This document shows positions 1-8,812 of a stretch of 64,000 nt of DNA, piece after piece (the first letter of the stretch is position 1; each line of letters starts with the position of its first letter). The notes below the pieces were generated by a model, which saw nothing but the letters and a program-made list of their open reading frames with translations, had not been told where the DNA came from and ran no database searches. A program made the position numbers and the translations under genes. This DNA is from Paulinella micropora (Eukaryota; Cercozoa; Imbricatea; Euglyphida; Paulinellidae): the NCBI GenBank assembly GCA_019918135.1, contig WBZZ01003884.1, forward strand, positions 124,501 to 188,500. Reading direction: 5' to 3'.

Positions 1-367
1 CTAGAGGACTTATTTAGCCAGATAGGAGAGAACAGTCAAGCGCCCGCTTGTTTAGCTTTCCCCTTTCTTGGCAGGGGGGTCACACAAATACCTTTTTTTT
101 TTATACTTGTAATATTTGTCTAGCTAGCTTTTTTTTTTTTTGCTTTTTTGGGGCAAGAAATCACGATTTTTTATTAAACACTGTTGAAACTTTTCTTTTC
201 ACCGCCAAAGATTCTTTTTTTAAAAGTTTCCGGAACTAGTCCGAAACAGATTTTCTGTGTTTTCTCCGCCCGTGCGAAAAAAGAAATGTAAAACAAACAA
301 CTTTACCTTTGTCCGGTCTGGTAAGATAAATCGCGGAGAGCTAAATGACTGGGATCCGCTCATTCTT
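1..367. other. Left flank, no gene seen
   Basis: AT-rich stretch with several poly-T runs. A short reading frame over 48-239 is phenylalanine-rich only because of those T runs and lacks the GC3 bias of real genes here. No gene, RNA or repeat is supported. Confidence 0.6.
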
Positions 368-2263
368 TTACGGTTGCCGGGCCAGCTCCGTGAGCCACCC
401 TAGTGCCACCGGGCTCAGCAGGTCGTAAGGCTTCTGGAGCAGGAGTTCAGCCAGGGCCACCCAGTGTTCTGGCCGTGAGAGAGTCAAGTAGACAGTGCCG
501 CCAGTTGTGGGGTCGGGAGGATCAGTAGTAAAAGCACCAACTGTCAGTTTGTAGCTGACCGTCGGCAGCTGCGCGGGCTGCACAGAAACCACTGGCTGGA
601 AATCGGCGTATTTCTTAGGCTGGCCAAGCCACTGGTTACTCTTGGCCTGAGGCCCCGACGCAACTCGGACCTCAACATCCCCAACATCCTCACCATCCCC
701 AGGAAGGTACTCAACTTGTGGCCCGTGTCCTTCTGAGTCCCTGTGCTGACTTTGAGAACGGCGTGTCATTGAATGTTCACTAGCCGAACGGCGTGTCATT
801 GAATGTCCACTAGCCGGACTGCGTGCCTCTCGACGTCTGCTAGCCGCAGGTTCGGGAACATCTTCGACTTCAACTACATTATTGCTGACTTCAATTGGAT
901 CATGTTCGATTTCTTCAACATGCCCGGAATTTTTCCGCCAAAAGTTATACGCTGCTGTTGCTACAACTGAGACCGCACCTAGGATGGCAGTTACACGCAT
1001 TAGTGACCAGAAGCCGCCCGATTCCTTTCCTTCTTTAACCTCACCAGAAACGGGTGTAACACTCTGGCTCTGACTGACACTCTCCGCGCTCTGGCTTACT
1101 GACGGCAAGACGTCCGCCCGCGTGGTGGCCGCGGGCTTCACCGTCTCGGTGCTGATTGGCTCGGCGCTCTGGTTCTGTTGGGTGTTCTGGCCTGCCGGCG
1201 CACCGACGCCCGCCCGCGCGTTGCCCGCTGGCTTCATCGTCTCGGGGACCGTCTGGGCGCTCTGGTTCTGCTTGGTGCTCTGGTTCTGCCTGGTGCTCTG
1301 GCCCGCTGGCTTCATCGTCTCGGGGACCGTCTGGGCGCTCTGGTTCTGCCAGGTGCTCTGGTTCTGCCAGGTGCTCTGGCCTGCCGGCGCACCGACGGTT
1401 GCCCGCGCGTTGCCCGCGGGCTTCATCGCCTCGGTGACCGTCTGGGCGCTCTGGTTCTGCCGGGTGCTCTGGTTCTGCCGGGTGCTCTGGTTCTGCCGGG
1501 TGCTCTGGCCTGCCGGCGCACCGACGGTTGCCCGCGCGTTGCCCGCGGGCTTCATCGTCTCGGTGACCGTCTGGGCGCTCTGGTTCTGCCTGGTGCTCTG
1601 GTTCTGCCAGGTGCTCTGGCCTGCCGGCGCACCGACGGTTGCCCGCGCGTTGCCCGCTGGCGTCATCGTCTCGGTGACCGTCTGGGCGCTCTGGTTCTGC
1701 CAGGTGCTCTGGCCCGCTGGCGCCCAGACGGTCACCTGCGTGTTGCCCGCGGGCGTCATCGTCTCGGTGCCCGCTGTGATCTGCCTGACGCTCTGGCTCA
1801 GACTCTGCGATTCTTCCTCTACTAATATACCTACTAGGTCTAAACAACTACTATAACGTTCCCAATTGGCTGTATCATTAGGACATGTACTATTTGCAAT
1901 CCTCTGAACCTGTGCTAGATAGGTTCTGCATTGTTCTGGCGTCGGAGTGAAAGATGCGTTCGGCACCACAGACTCCGGCGCCAGACCCTGCTGTGAATTC
2001 TGCTGTGCGCCGGCGTTTTGGTACCACCAATTGTACCACCAAAAGCCATTAACAGAAGCATAGCACACGCGTCCGGCCAGCATTGGCAGCACAAATTTCC
2101 AGCCTAAGGCTTCTTTGGTTTCACGCAAGGTTTTTGCATTTAACCTCCCTAATAAGATTTGTTGTTGTAAGTTCTCTGTGTGCTCCAAGAAGTCATGAAA
2201 GTGTTTCACGCCCTCGGTTTCTGCTAAGAGCTTGTATGCACGCAGAATGTCGCTATCCATCAT
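368..2263 (-). CDS. Repeat-rich single-pass membrane protein, unknown function
   Basis: I do not recognise this 631-residue protein. The start is the tandem Met (MMDSDILRAYK) at 2263: the frame stays open to 2413, but that extension is AT-rich and reads like leader. Residues 1-155 form an ordered-looking domain with a Trp/Tyr patch (FWWYNWWYQ). Residues about 160-360 are imperfect repeats built on QSTWQNQSAQTV and ETMKPAGNARATVGAPAG. A hydrophobic segment at about 415-441 (LMRVTAILGAVSVVATAAY) is a likely membrane anchor. It is followed by an acidic, then Arg/Ser-rich stretch and a C-terminal domain. There is no N-terminal signal peptide. The Asn/Gln/Ser/Thr-rich repeat could be a stalk or an intrinsically disordered linker. 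Function unknown. Confidence 0.75.
   Translation of the reverse strand: MMDSDILRAYKLLAETEGVKHFHDFLEHTENLQQQILLGRLNAKTLRETKEALGWKFVLPMLAGRVCYASVNGFWWYNWWYQNAGAQQNSQQGLAPESVVPNASFTPTPEQCRTYLAQVQRIANSTCPNDTANWERYSSCLDLVGILVEEESQSLSQSVRQITAGTETMTPAGNTQVTVWAPAGQSTWQNQSAQTVTETMTPAGNARATVGAPAGQSTWQNQSTRQNQSAQTVTETMKPAGNARATVGAPAGQSTRQNQSTRQNQSTRQNQSAQTVTEAMKPAGNARATVGAPAGQSTWQNQSTWQNQSAQTVPETMKPAGQSTRQNQSTKQNQSAQTVPETMKPAGNARAGVGAPAGQNTQQNQSAEPISTETVKPAATTRADVLPSVSQSAESVSQSQSVTPVSGEVKEGKESGGFWSLMRVTAILGAVSVVATAAYNFWRKNSGHVEEIEHDPIEVSNNVVEVEDVPEPAASRRREARSPASGHSMTRRSASEHSMTRRSQSQHRDSEGHGPQVEYLPGDGEDVGDVEVRVASGPQAKSNQWLGQPKKYADFQPVVSVQPAQLPTVSYKLTVGAFTTDPPDPTTGGTVYLTLSRPEHWVALAELLLQKPYDLLSPVALGWLTELARQP
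1180..1780 (-). repeat. In-gene tandem repeats (18-bp subunit, larger composite unit)
   Basis: The repeat-rich gene holds nested GC-rich tandem repeats: an 18-bp subunit coding STWQNQ or STRQNQ, in one to three copies per larger unit coding ETMKPAGNARATVGAPAG. Because the units are multiples of three and GC-rich, long frames are open on both strands; I treat those as shadows. Confidence 0.85.
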
Positions 2264-3184
2264 TCTCGTAAGAAAAAAATAGACAGAGCCAAAAAAAAAG
2301 ATGTTGGATTGTTCGATAAAAAAAAACTTCACGGTCCCGTACACGGTGCGATTTGTTTTTTCTTTCGTCGCCGTTGTGCTAAGCAATTTCTGCCACACAC
2401 CGACACTGTGCAACTAAAGCTTTTCCTGTTGCTTTATACCAAAAACAAATAGAAAAAGGCGCCGCAAAAATGTAAGCACTGTTCTTTATTAGCTAATGTT
2501 GACAGTCTTTTTTAGTCTTAGCCGGAGGAAAAGGCGGGAGGGAGGGAAGGATAAGAGCTGCAATCAAAAAAAACAAGGCCCCGGCCACCAATGTTACTCA
2601 GTTGTTCTCTTCCCTCCTCTTTGCCTGTACCGGGCCAGACACAATATTATTTTTTTCTTGTGCCAATCGCAAAGTCCCAGCACGCAACCTCAAGAAACGA
2701 AGAGGACAGACGGGCAAAGAAACAACAAAAACTAGTCTAGGAGGAGCCGCAAGGTACGAACAAAAAGCAGGCCGCGGTTGGCTTTTCCCTCCCTTTTTGC
2801 CCTCCTTTTTTGTCTCCTAAGAACAGGACGCGTTTACTCGTTTTGTCTCATGCCTCCCTCGTCGTTATTGGCCTGCTCCCCTCCCGCTTTCAATTCACCA
2901 CCCCCTCCCCCTGTGCAGACATACAGAAGGAAAGTGTGGCCCCCCCCCCACACTTTCTGTCTCCTGTGTCTTTTTTCCCCTGCGGCCGTGGCCCCCCCCC
3001 CTATGCCTTTGCACTCCCTCCCCAGCCCCCCTTGCTACACACATTTGTCTTTTTTTCTTGCAGTTGTTGTCCTGTACTACCCTCTCTCTCTTTATCCCTG
3101 CTCCTGCTTTTTTTTTCTTTGCCGTCTCAGTGCCGCTTCTTGTTGCCGGAGATGTTTCTTTGTGCCTGCTAGACCATACAGGCA
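2264..3184. other. Divergent intergenic region with polypyrimidine tract
   Basis: About 900 bp between divergently transcribed genes. The part from 2800 to 3180 is strongly C/T-rich on the plus strand and contains a T-rich tract ending in CAG at 3061-3063, like a 3-prime splice acceptor, 122 bp before the ATG at 3185. No convincing gene. It probably holds promoters for both neighbours, but I see no certain TATA element. Confidence 0.5.
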
Positions 3185-4471
3185 ATGCTGCCATCCCCGC
3201 GGCCGCTGTGGCTGCTGTTCTCGTTAAGCCAGCCGGACCAGTGGTTCGTCACGGACTTTGCGTCGCGCCTGGCGCTGCTCCGGGCGGAAATGCAGTCGCG
3301 GCAGCTGCAGGAGATCGGCACACGTTGTTTCAGCGTGAACCACAGCCACAGACTGTTCGGGCACGACGTGGTGGAAATCACCGTCTTCGCGCCGTCTGTT
3401 GTGCCAACGGCCTGCCTGACCAGCATGATAGCCGACGGGGAGGCGGGCAGCGAGGCAACGGCCCGCGCACTGCAAGCGACCTTCAGCTCGTGCCAGTCGG
3501 GCGAGGAACGGCTGCGGCTGGCCAGCGCGCTGCTGGGGTGCGGCGTCTTCCAGACTAGCGGCGGGGGGCTCGGCAGTGGGCACTTGTGCCTGGCCGAGGC
3601 GTTGCTGGACGTTTGCTGCAAGCAAGCACGGGTGCCCGCGCAGCTCGCGACCGTGCTGTTGCTGTGGCTGCTCGCCCGCCCGTGCACAACGGATCCTTGT
3701 AGTGGCCTGCTCCCGCCGTGCGAGTGGGTGCGGCTGGCGCTGGCCGCGTGCGGGGCGCTGGCCCCGCCCGTGTCGTCGTCACCAGCGCCAATGACGACTG
3801 CTGACGACCTCCGGGACAGCGTGCTGCACCGCCTGGCACAGTTCCGGCTCCTGGCGTCCCGCGAGCCCGTAACGCCCGCCTGGGCCGTGCTGTGGCTGCT
3901 GTGGCACGCAAACTGTCCGGTCCCGTCCTTAGCCTGGCCGGCACCGTGCCCCGCGCCGGCGGGGTGGGAGCTGTGCCGGACACTCTCGGCCGCTAGCGGG
4001 CTGCCGTGGGCCGAAGCAACCAGGCCCTCGGCGCTCGACACGGCGCTGGGCTGGCTCCGGCAGACCTCAGCCAGCGCGGCGCCGCCGGTGGCCGACCGTC
4101 CGGCAGAGGCTGTAGTAGTAGTGCGCGGCGCGCTGTCGCCGAGCTGCGGCTGGGGCACGGCCGAGCGCCCCTGGCTGGGAGAACCCCGTCACTGGGAGCC
4201 CGCCCCGGCAGTAGTTTGCGAGGGCCGGCGACCGGCGCCGAACAGAGACGATTTCGCGGCCGACGCGCGCTGGTTCGCCCGGCACCTGTCGTGGTACCCC
4301 GCCAACGCCAGTGCCCAGGACGTGGACGCACTGTTCGAGCTAGCGCTGCTCGTGGCGTGCTGCCGCAAACAATTCTTGCCGAAGCTGCCCAACACGAAGT
4401 TATTCACCTCCCTCGCGGGAGGTCTGGCAGAGGGCTGCCTGGCTCAACAGCGACGGGACAGCTGGACCTAG
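3185..4471 (+). CDS. Unknown protein, 5-prime part of a frame-disrupted long gene
   Basis: A 428-residue frame with strong GC3 bias, starting at the first ATG after the polypyrimidine leader. It is Leu/Ala/Cys/Trp-rich and mostly helical in appearance; I recognise no domain in this part. Coding quality drops in the last 10-20 codons. The same bias then continues in another plus-strand frame from about 4446, so this is most likely the N-terminal part of a gene running to 6102. Minus-strand frames over the same region are shadows: they lack the GC3 pattern. Whether the break is real or a one-base sequencing error cannot be told from the sequence. Confidence 0.6.
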   Translation: MLPSPRPLWLLFSLSQPDQWFVTDFASRLALLRAEMQSRQLQEIGTRCFSVNHSHRLFGHDVVEITVFAPSVVPTACLTSMIADGEAGSEATARALQATFSSCQSGEERLRLASALLGCGVFQTSGGGLGSGHLCLAEALLDVCCKQARVPAQLATVLLLWLLARPCTTDPCSGLLPPCEWVRLALAACGALAPPVSSSPAPMTTADDLRDSVLHRLAQFRLLASREPVTPAWAVLWLLWHANCPVPSLAWPAPCPAPAGWELCRTLSAASGLPWAEATRPSALDTALGWLRQTSASAAPPVADRPAEAVVVVRGALSPSCGWGTAERPWLGEPRHWEPAPAVVCEGRRPAPNRDDFAADARWFARHLSWYPANASAQDVDALFELALLVACCRKQFLPKLPNTKLFTSLAGGLAEGCLAQQRRDSWT

Positions 4472-6102
4472 CGCTGGCACCCCCGTGCCGCTTCTGGCTG
4501 CGCCTGGCGGGTTCATTGGAGAAGGCCAACGCCAGCAGTAGCCAGCCAACAATTTCGGCCAAACAACTGGCCGCGCACATCGCCGGCAAGGGCCCCTGCC
4601 GCCGCTGGCTGTACAACCACTGGCTGCAGCGACAACCATGTCTGTCGGGCGAGGGCCGCGACGCCGGCCTGGTTCTTTTGTGGCTGCGCACGCGCGTCGC
4701 CCACGCCCGCCTCGGCCGGGACGGCCAGCGTTTGACGCTGTGGGCACCCACCAAGGCCGAGCACGTGCTCTCGTTAGTGCGGGCCCTCGGGCTGGGCGAC
4801 CGTGACCAGGTACCGGACGTCGGCGCGTTGGCGCGGCTGCAGTGCGCCAGGCGGGACTCGGCGCCCGAAAACTCGCGCTTTCCCAGCTGGCCGCTGCCCA
4901 GGACCGTCGAGGGTTGGGGCGAGGGCGCCTTCACGTGGGGGCACCTGCTGCAGTCGAGGCCGGACAAATGTCCCTGGACTGGACACTGGCGGGGCGGGCG
5001 GCGCAGCGCGCGTGGTGGTCCGCGTTCTGGCAACTGCAAGCGATCGACGGCGTCCGGACGCTCGTGCTCACCCCGGCACAACCGGCGGTTGAGTGGCTGG
5101 CCCGGGTGCACCCGTGCTTCACGCCGGCCGGGCTCTTTGTGCCCGGGCCCGGCCCGCCGCTGCCGAAGCTGGTGGTCCTCGGCCCTCCCACCGCTTACTG
5201 GCAGGAGCACCACGAGGGGCCCACGGTCGTGACGGGCGCGCGAGAAATTTCGGCTACCCTCAGGGCGTCGCGGCTGGTGATTTGGACCGGACCCTCTGCC
5301 GCCCCGGACCTGCTGGACCGGCTGGACTTTGGCCGGGTGGTGCTGGACGGCGAACAGCTGCCGGCCCCGCCGCCTGGCGCGTGGGGTGCGCGGCGGCACG
5401 TCGTGACTTACTCGACGGGCGACGCGATCTGCCGCGCACAGCCCTGGACGCAGTACCAGCCCTCGCCCCTACATTTGTGGGGCTCGCTGCACGTGTCGTA
5501 CCGCCGGCTGTCGGGCAAGGGGTCCCGGCCGCTGCTGGCCAGGATCGCGCGCCTGCAAGCGACGGGCCCGCCCCGCGCCGCCGGTGTCCTCGCGCGCGCC
5601 GTGCGCGCGTTGTGGCGCGGCCGGTTCTGGCGGGCCTGCGGGGACCGGTGCGGGGACACCGCTGTCGCGCTGCGCCGGGGGTGGCTCGTGGCACTGGACG
5701 ATCGTGTGTGGCGCACGCCCGCGCTGTACCAACTTTGCCTGCTGGAGCTGGGCCGGGCCGCGCGCCTCAATGGCGGGCTGAGGCTGGCGGCGCGCACGTG
5801 CGTGGTGCTAGTACGTCCCGCGCAGACGCCCGGCCCGACAAACGGCCCCCGTGCCGGGGGCCAAGCGGCGGCTGCTCGTGTGCGAGGTAGAGATAGGCGC
5901 GGGGCTGCGCTGGTGGCCGGCCGAACCCGACCCAGGCCAGCTGGCGCGCTACTGGTGGCTACACTTAGTGCTCGAGCCGCCGCTGCAGCCCGGCTGCCAG
6001 GAGCTGCGCCTGGCCTGGACACTGCTGCCGCCCGCACTGCGCGCCGCGCTGCCGGACGCGGCGCACGGCCAGGTGTCCCAGCTGGAGGTTTGGCACGTCT
6101 GA
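4446..6102 (+). pseudogene. Continuation of the 3185 gene in three successive frames; resembles a degenerate SNF2-type helicase lobe
   Basis: Coding bias runs through three frames: about 4446-4980, about 4950-5850 and about 5830-6102 (stop after LEVWHV). The middle segment recalls SNF2/SF2 N-lobe order: a motif Ia-like TLVLTPAQPAVEWL, then LVIWTGPS, then FGRVVLDGEQL where the family has RVVLDEAH. A canonical motif I (GKT) is absent and DEAH is replaced by DGEQ, so ATP hydrolysis is unlikely. Seen: the frame changes and these motifs. Inferred: remote SNF2 ancestry. Alternatives are one gene with three sequencing indels, or a decaying pseudogene. Confidence 0.45.
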
Positions 6103-6243
6103 AAAAAAATTCTGCCAACAAAAGTTTACCAGGAGTTTTCCCTCCCCCGAAAAAGTATATCTTTTTTTTAAAATAAGCCACCAGCTTGGGGCTACGACGC
6201 TCAGGTCTGCGGACCAAAAAACAAGGCTGTGGCTTGGGCTAGG

Positions 6244-6537
6244 TTAGTTGCAATTGCTGGTGCTCTGTTCTCGTAGTCCGCGGCAGGGCGCGCAGGTACC
6301 CCTGGCGGCCGGCTGGTCTGGCTGAGAGGAAAGACTTGAGGCCAGGCTAGATATCTGGGGGAGAGGCACGCACGCGTTAACCAGGGTTTGTCTGAGATCG
6401 CACTGGTAGCAGAACAGCCGCGTGGTGGCCTGTGCGTTGGTTTGCAGCAGGTCGAGCCGTGCCGGGCGCAGCCTAATCAGGCGCAGGCTGGCGAGGTTCT
6501 TTGCATCGCCCGTCACGATCAGGTGCTTGACGTCCAC
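6244..6537 (-). CDS. LRR-like small frame overlapping the stop of the upstream gene
   Basis: A 97-residue frame opening with GTG inside a TAGTG overlap, so its first codon shares a base with the stop codon of the 404-residue gene upstream. It reads DVKHLIVTGDAKNLASLRLIRLRPARLDLL, in the same leucine-spaced style as the end of that gene. It therefore looks like its C-terminal continuation after a one-base frame change. It contains CYQC and CAPC pairs. It could instead be a separately translated product reached by termination-reinitiation at TAGTG. There is no ATG start. Confidence 0.45.
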   Translation of the reverse strand: MDVKHLIVTGDAKNLASLRLIRLRPARLDLLQTNAQATTRLFCYQCDLRQTLVNACVPLPQISSLASSLSSQPDQPAARGTCAPCRGLREQSTSNCN

Positions 6538-7751
6538 TAAGCTTTCGCCCGGGCCTCGCCCTGGATGATAAGCGATTTCGGCGGTTGGGGGCCTAGTTCC
6601 ACGCGCAGGACCCCCGCAATCTCGTTTCTGGGCAGCACGCAGGCATTTGACACGTGGCGGAAGCTAACAGAGATCACTTCGCGCGGTGCTGACGACAAGA
6701 AGACCTGGGCCCCGTACCCGTTGGCATCGTCGTCCCGGCGCTCGACCTCAATTGAGGTTAGCTGCGGGTTGTCGGCCAGTTCCACGGTCAGGAAACTGTC
6801 CGCGTCGAGGCTGGTCACGCGCAGCGACTGCAGGCCCGGGCAGGATTCCAGGACCACCGTCTCGCTGTCGACCGCCAGGGAGCGCGTGCCCCAGAAGTCG
6901 GAGCTGTTGAATTCCAGCCACCGCGCCCGGAGTTGGTGGGCCCCTGACAGAACCTCTGGTGCCGGGCGCCACTTGACGCCATAGAAAACTAGGGACGAAG
7001 AGCCCGTCATGGCCGGCCGGAACCGTTGCCAGAAATTAGACGCCACCACCCCGCCCCTGAACTGGATAATCTTGTGCTTCAGCGCGCCGGCGTCGAACTT
7101 CATGTCGTCGATATTGCCACGAGCGAACATGGCTGCCCTCCGTAACAGCCCGGGGCTGGCTAGCCGGGGTTGGGGTTGGTGATAACGAATACATCTCATT
7201 TCTTGGAAGACTAACTTGGCTAGAACGGCCACGGATTTACCACGGGGAAATGAAGCGAGGATCGGCCTCAGCTCGTCCCAGTTGGCTGGCTCTGGAATCG
7301 GTGGCCGTGTTCGGGGGGCTGAACCAGCCTTCTGTTGGCAGAGGCTGAACCAGCCCTCGATCCTCTGTTGGCACAGACTGCGCACTAGCCCCGCGTCGCC
7401 GCTGCAATACCTGAACAGAACGATAGCCAACAGGATCTTCAGCATGTCGGGGCTAGCGTAACAGCCATCGCCCACCGCCTCTTCCTCCAAATAGTAATAA
7501 AGGCGCAGCCTAACAGTTGGGGCACGGAGGCGCGTGGTCAGGCCGTAATAGTCGTACACTTTCTCTTGGCGCATCAGCAACAGCTTAATCTTGGTTAAAC
7601 AGACACAGAACAGGTCCGGTGATCCTGGGGGCGACCACTCGGCCTCGCCCGTGAGGACTTGGCACTCTCTTTTCTCGGTGGCGCTTAGTTCATGTTGCCA
7701 TTCCCAATCTCGCAGCGGAGTGTCCAGCTGCTGTGCTGGTAGTCTTTCCAT
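6537..7751 (-). CDS. Unknown protein with LRR-like C-terminal region
   Basis: A 404-residue protein with an ATG at 7751. The N-terminal 230 residues are an unrecognised, mainly helical domain with several Cys. From about residue 290 short strands with regular Leu/Ile/Val spacing appear (SLAVDSETVVLESCPGLQSLRV, ELADNPQLTSIEVE), resembling irregular leucine-rich repeats. An F-box, which often precedes LRRs, is not evident. It runs divergently from the 8132 gene across a 380-bp spacer. The stop at 6537 may be a frame break rather than the true C-terminus, because LRR-like sequence continues in the next frame. Confidence 0.65.
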   Translation of the reverse strand: MERLPAQQLDTPLRDWEWQHELSATEKRECQVLTGEAEWSPPGSPDLFCVCLTKIKLLLMRQEKVYDYYGLTTRLRAPTVRLRLYYYLEEEAVGDGCYASPDMLKILLAIVLFRYCSGDAGLVRSLCQQRIEGWFSLCQQKAGSAPRTRPPIPEPANWDELRPILASFPRGKSVAVLAKLVFQEMRCIRYHQPQPRLASPGLLRRAAMFARGNIDDMKFDAGALKHKIIQFRGGVVASNFWQRFRPAMTGSSSLVFYGVKWRPAPEVLSGAHQLRARWLEFNSSDFWGTRSLAVDSETVVLESCPGLQSLRVTSLDADSFLTVELADNPQLTSIEVERRDDDANGYGAQVFLSSAPREVISVSFRHVSNACVLPRNEIAGVLRVELGPQPPKSLIIQGEARAKA

Positions 7752-8131
7752 CTCTTACTGTGTACCGTTAGAAGAGGACATTTTCGCAACCCGCGGCGGA
7801 GACTTTCTTTTAAGCTTCTTTTTCCCAACAGCAAAAAAAAAAAGGGAAATAGACCAGGATCTGTACGACCGGCACGGGAGGGAGCAGGGTACGGAGACCA
7901 ACATTCTATTTTCCGCTCGTTTGGCAGTCCCTCCCTCCCCCCCCCCCTCCCGTTCGCACGCCGGCCCCCCTTTTTTTTCCAGACCTCTCTCTCTCTCTCT
8001 CTCTCTCCTCTGGGGCAGTCTATATTTTCTCTCTCTACCCCCCTGCCCTTTTTTTTATTCTTGGCGCTGTTAGACCAAGCAGAACAAAAAAGAATTTTGG
8101 GTTTAATTAAAAAAACCTAACAGAAGCCGGC
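7752..8131. other. Divergent intergenic region, polypyrimidine on plus strand
   Basis: Holds A-runs, a CT-dinucleotide tract near 7985-8010 and a C/T-rich block at 7925-8055. A TTTAATTAAA lies at 8102-8111, about 20 bp before the ATG at 8132; at convergent junctions this palindrome looks like a poly(A) signal, but here it is in a 5-prime position. No gene seen. Confidence 0.5.
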
Positions 8132-8749
8132 ATGGCCTCTTCCCCGGGCCCCCCGCCGGCTGCCTGGTTGCTGGCCGGCTGGTGCATAGACACAGCGGCG
8201 CAGGGCCAGGTCTTGTTGCGCCTCCGGCAGGAGGCAGCACATTTGGAAGGCAAGGCCGAACAGGTCTGGGTGGTGCTGTACAACGTAGCCGTGAGGTTCG
8301 ACCGGCACCTGGAAGTCGCCGACCTGCTGGACTCGATGTGCCTGGACCCCCCGCGGCGCGGCGACGACGAATTACCAGCGCGCGAACTGGACTGCCCCGT
8401 GCTGGAGCAGGGATTCCGCAATGCCAACGAAGCCCTGCTGCGGGAGGCTTCGTTGGAGGGACCTTACGTGTACATCTGGACGCTGTCTACGCCGCCGCGG
8501 GCCGAGTGTGACGGCGTGGGGCGCGTCGTCGTGGGCGACGTGAGCTTCGCGCGCCGTTCTTCCGCGGTGCGCACGTCCCTGTCCGAACACCTGCTGGCGG
8601 ACAAGGGCTGGGCGCTGCCGCTCGCCGTTTTCCCGCTGCACGTAAGTTCGCGGGGCCGGCTGCGGCAGCTGCTCGGCGCCGAGGAGGCCGTGGCCGACCA
8701 CGAACCGCTGCTGTCGCACGGCACGACGCCCGGCAGCGACGATAGTTAA
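8132..8749 (+). CDS. Unknown 205-residue protein
   Basis: Clear GC3 bias from the ATG at 8132 to the stop at 8749. I do not recognise the family. The protein is compact, without signal peptide, membrane segment or repeats; a Pro/Gly/Ala-rich start is followed by alternating strand-like and helical stretches (VWVVLYNVAVRFD, YVYIWTLSTPPRA, LPLAVFPLHV). The last residues are acidic and polar. It converges with the giant 8813 gene, leaving about 60 bp between stop codons. Confidence 0.7.
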   Translation: MASSPGPPPAAWLLAGWCIDTAAQGQVLLRLRQEAAHLEGKAEQVWVVLYNVAVRFDRHLEVADLLDSMCLDPPRRGDDELPARELDCPVLEQGFRNANEALLREASLEGPYVYIWTLSTPPRAECDGVGRVVVGDVSFARRSSAVRTSLSEHLLADKGWALPLAVFPLHVSSRGRLRQLLGAEEAVADHEPLLSHGTTPGSDDS

Positions 8750-8812
8750 AAAATTCACTCGGTGGACTGTTTCTGCTGGCTAATGCTTTTTTTTAATAGG
8801 TTGTGACGAGAA

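Noticed and set aside
1122..1856. Plus-strand frames rich in Trp/Phe/Cys or Arg over the repeat array
   Set aside because: All frames are open across the 18-bp GC-rich repeats; only the minus frame extends into non-repeat, protein-like sequence.
3169..6217. Series of minus-strand frames over the 3.2-6.1 kb region
   Set aside because: They are Arg/Pro/Ala/Ser-rich mirror images of GC3-biased plus codons and show no protein-like hydrophobic pattern.
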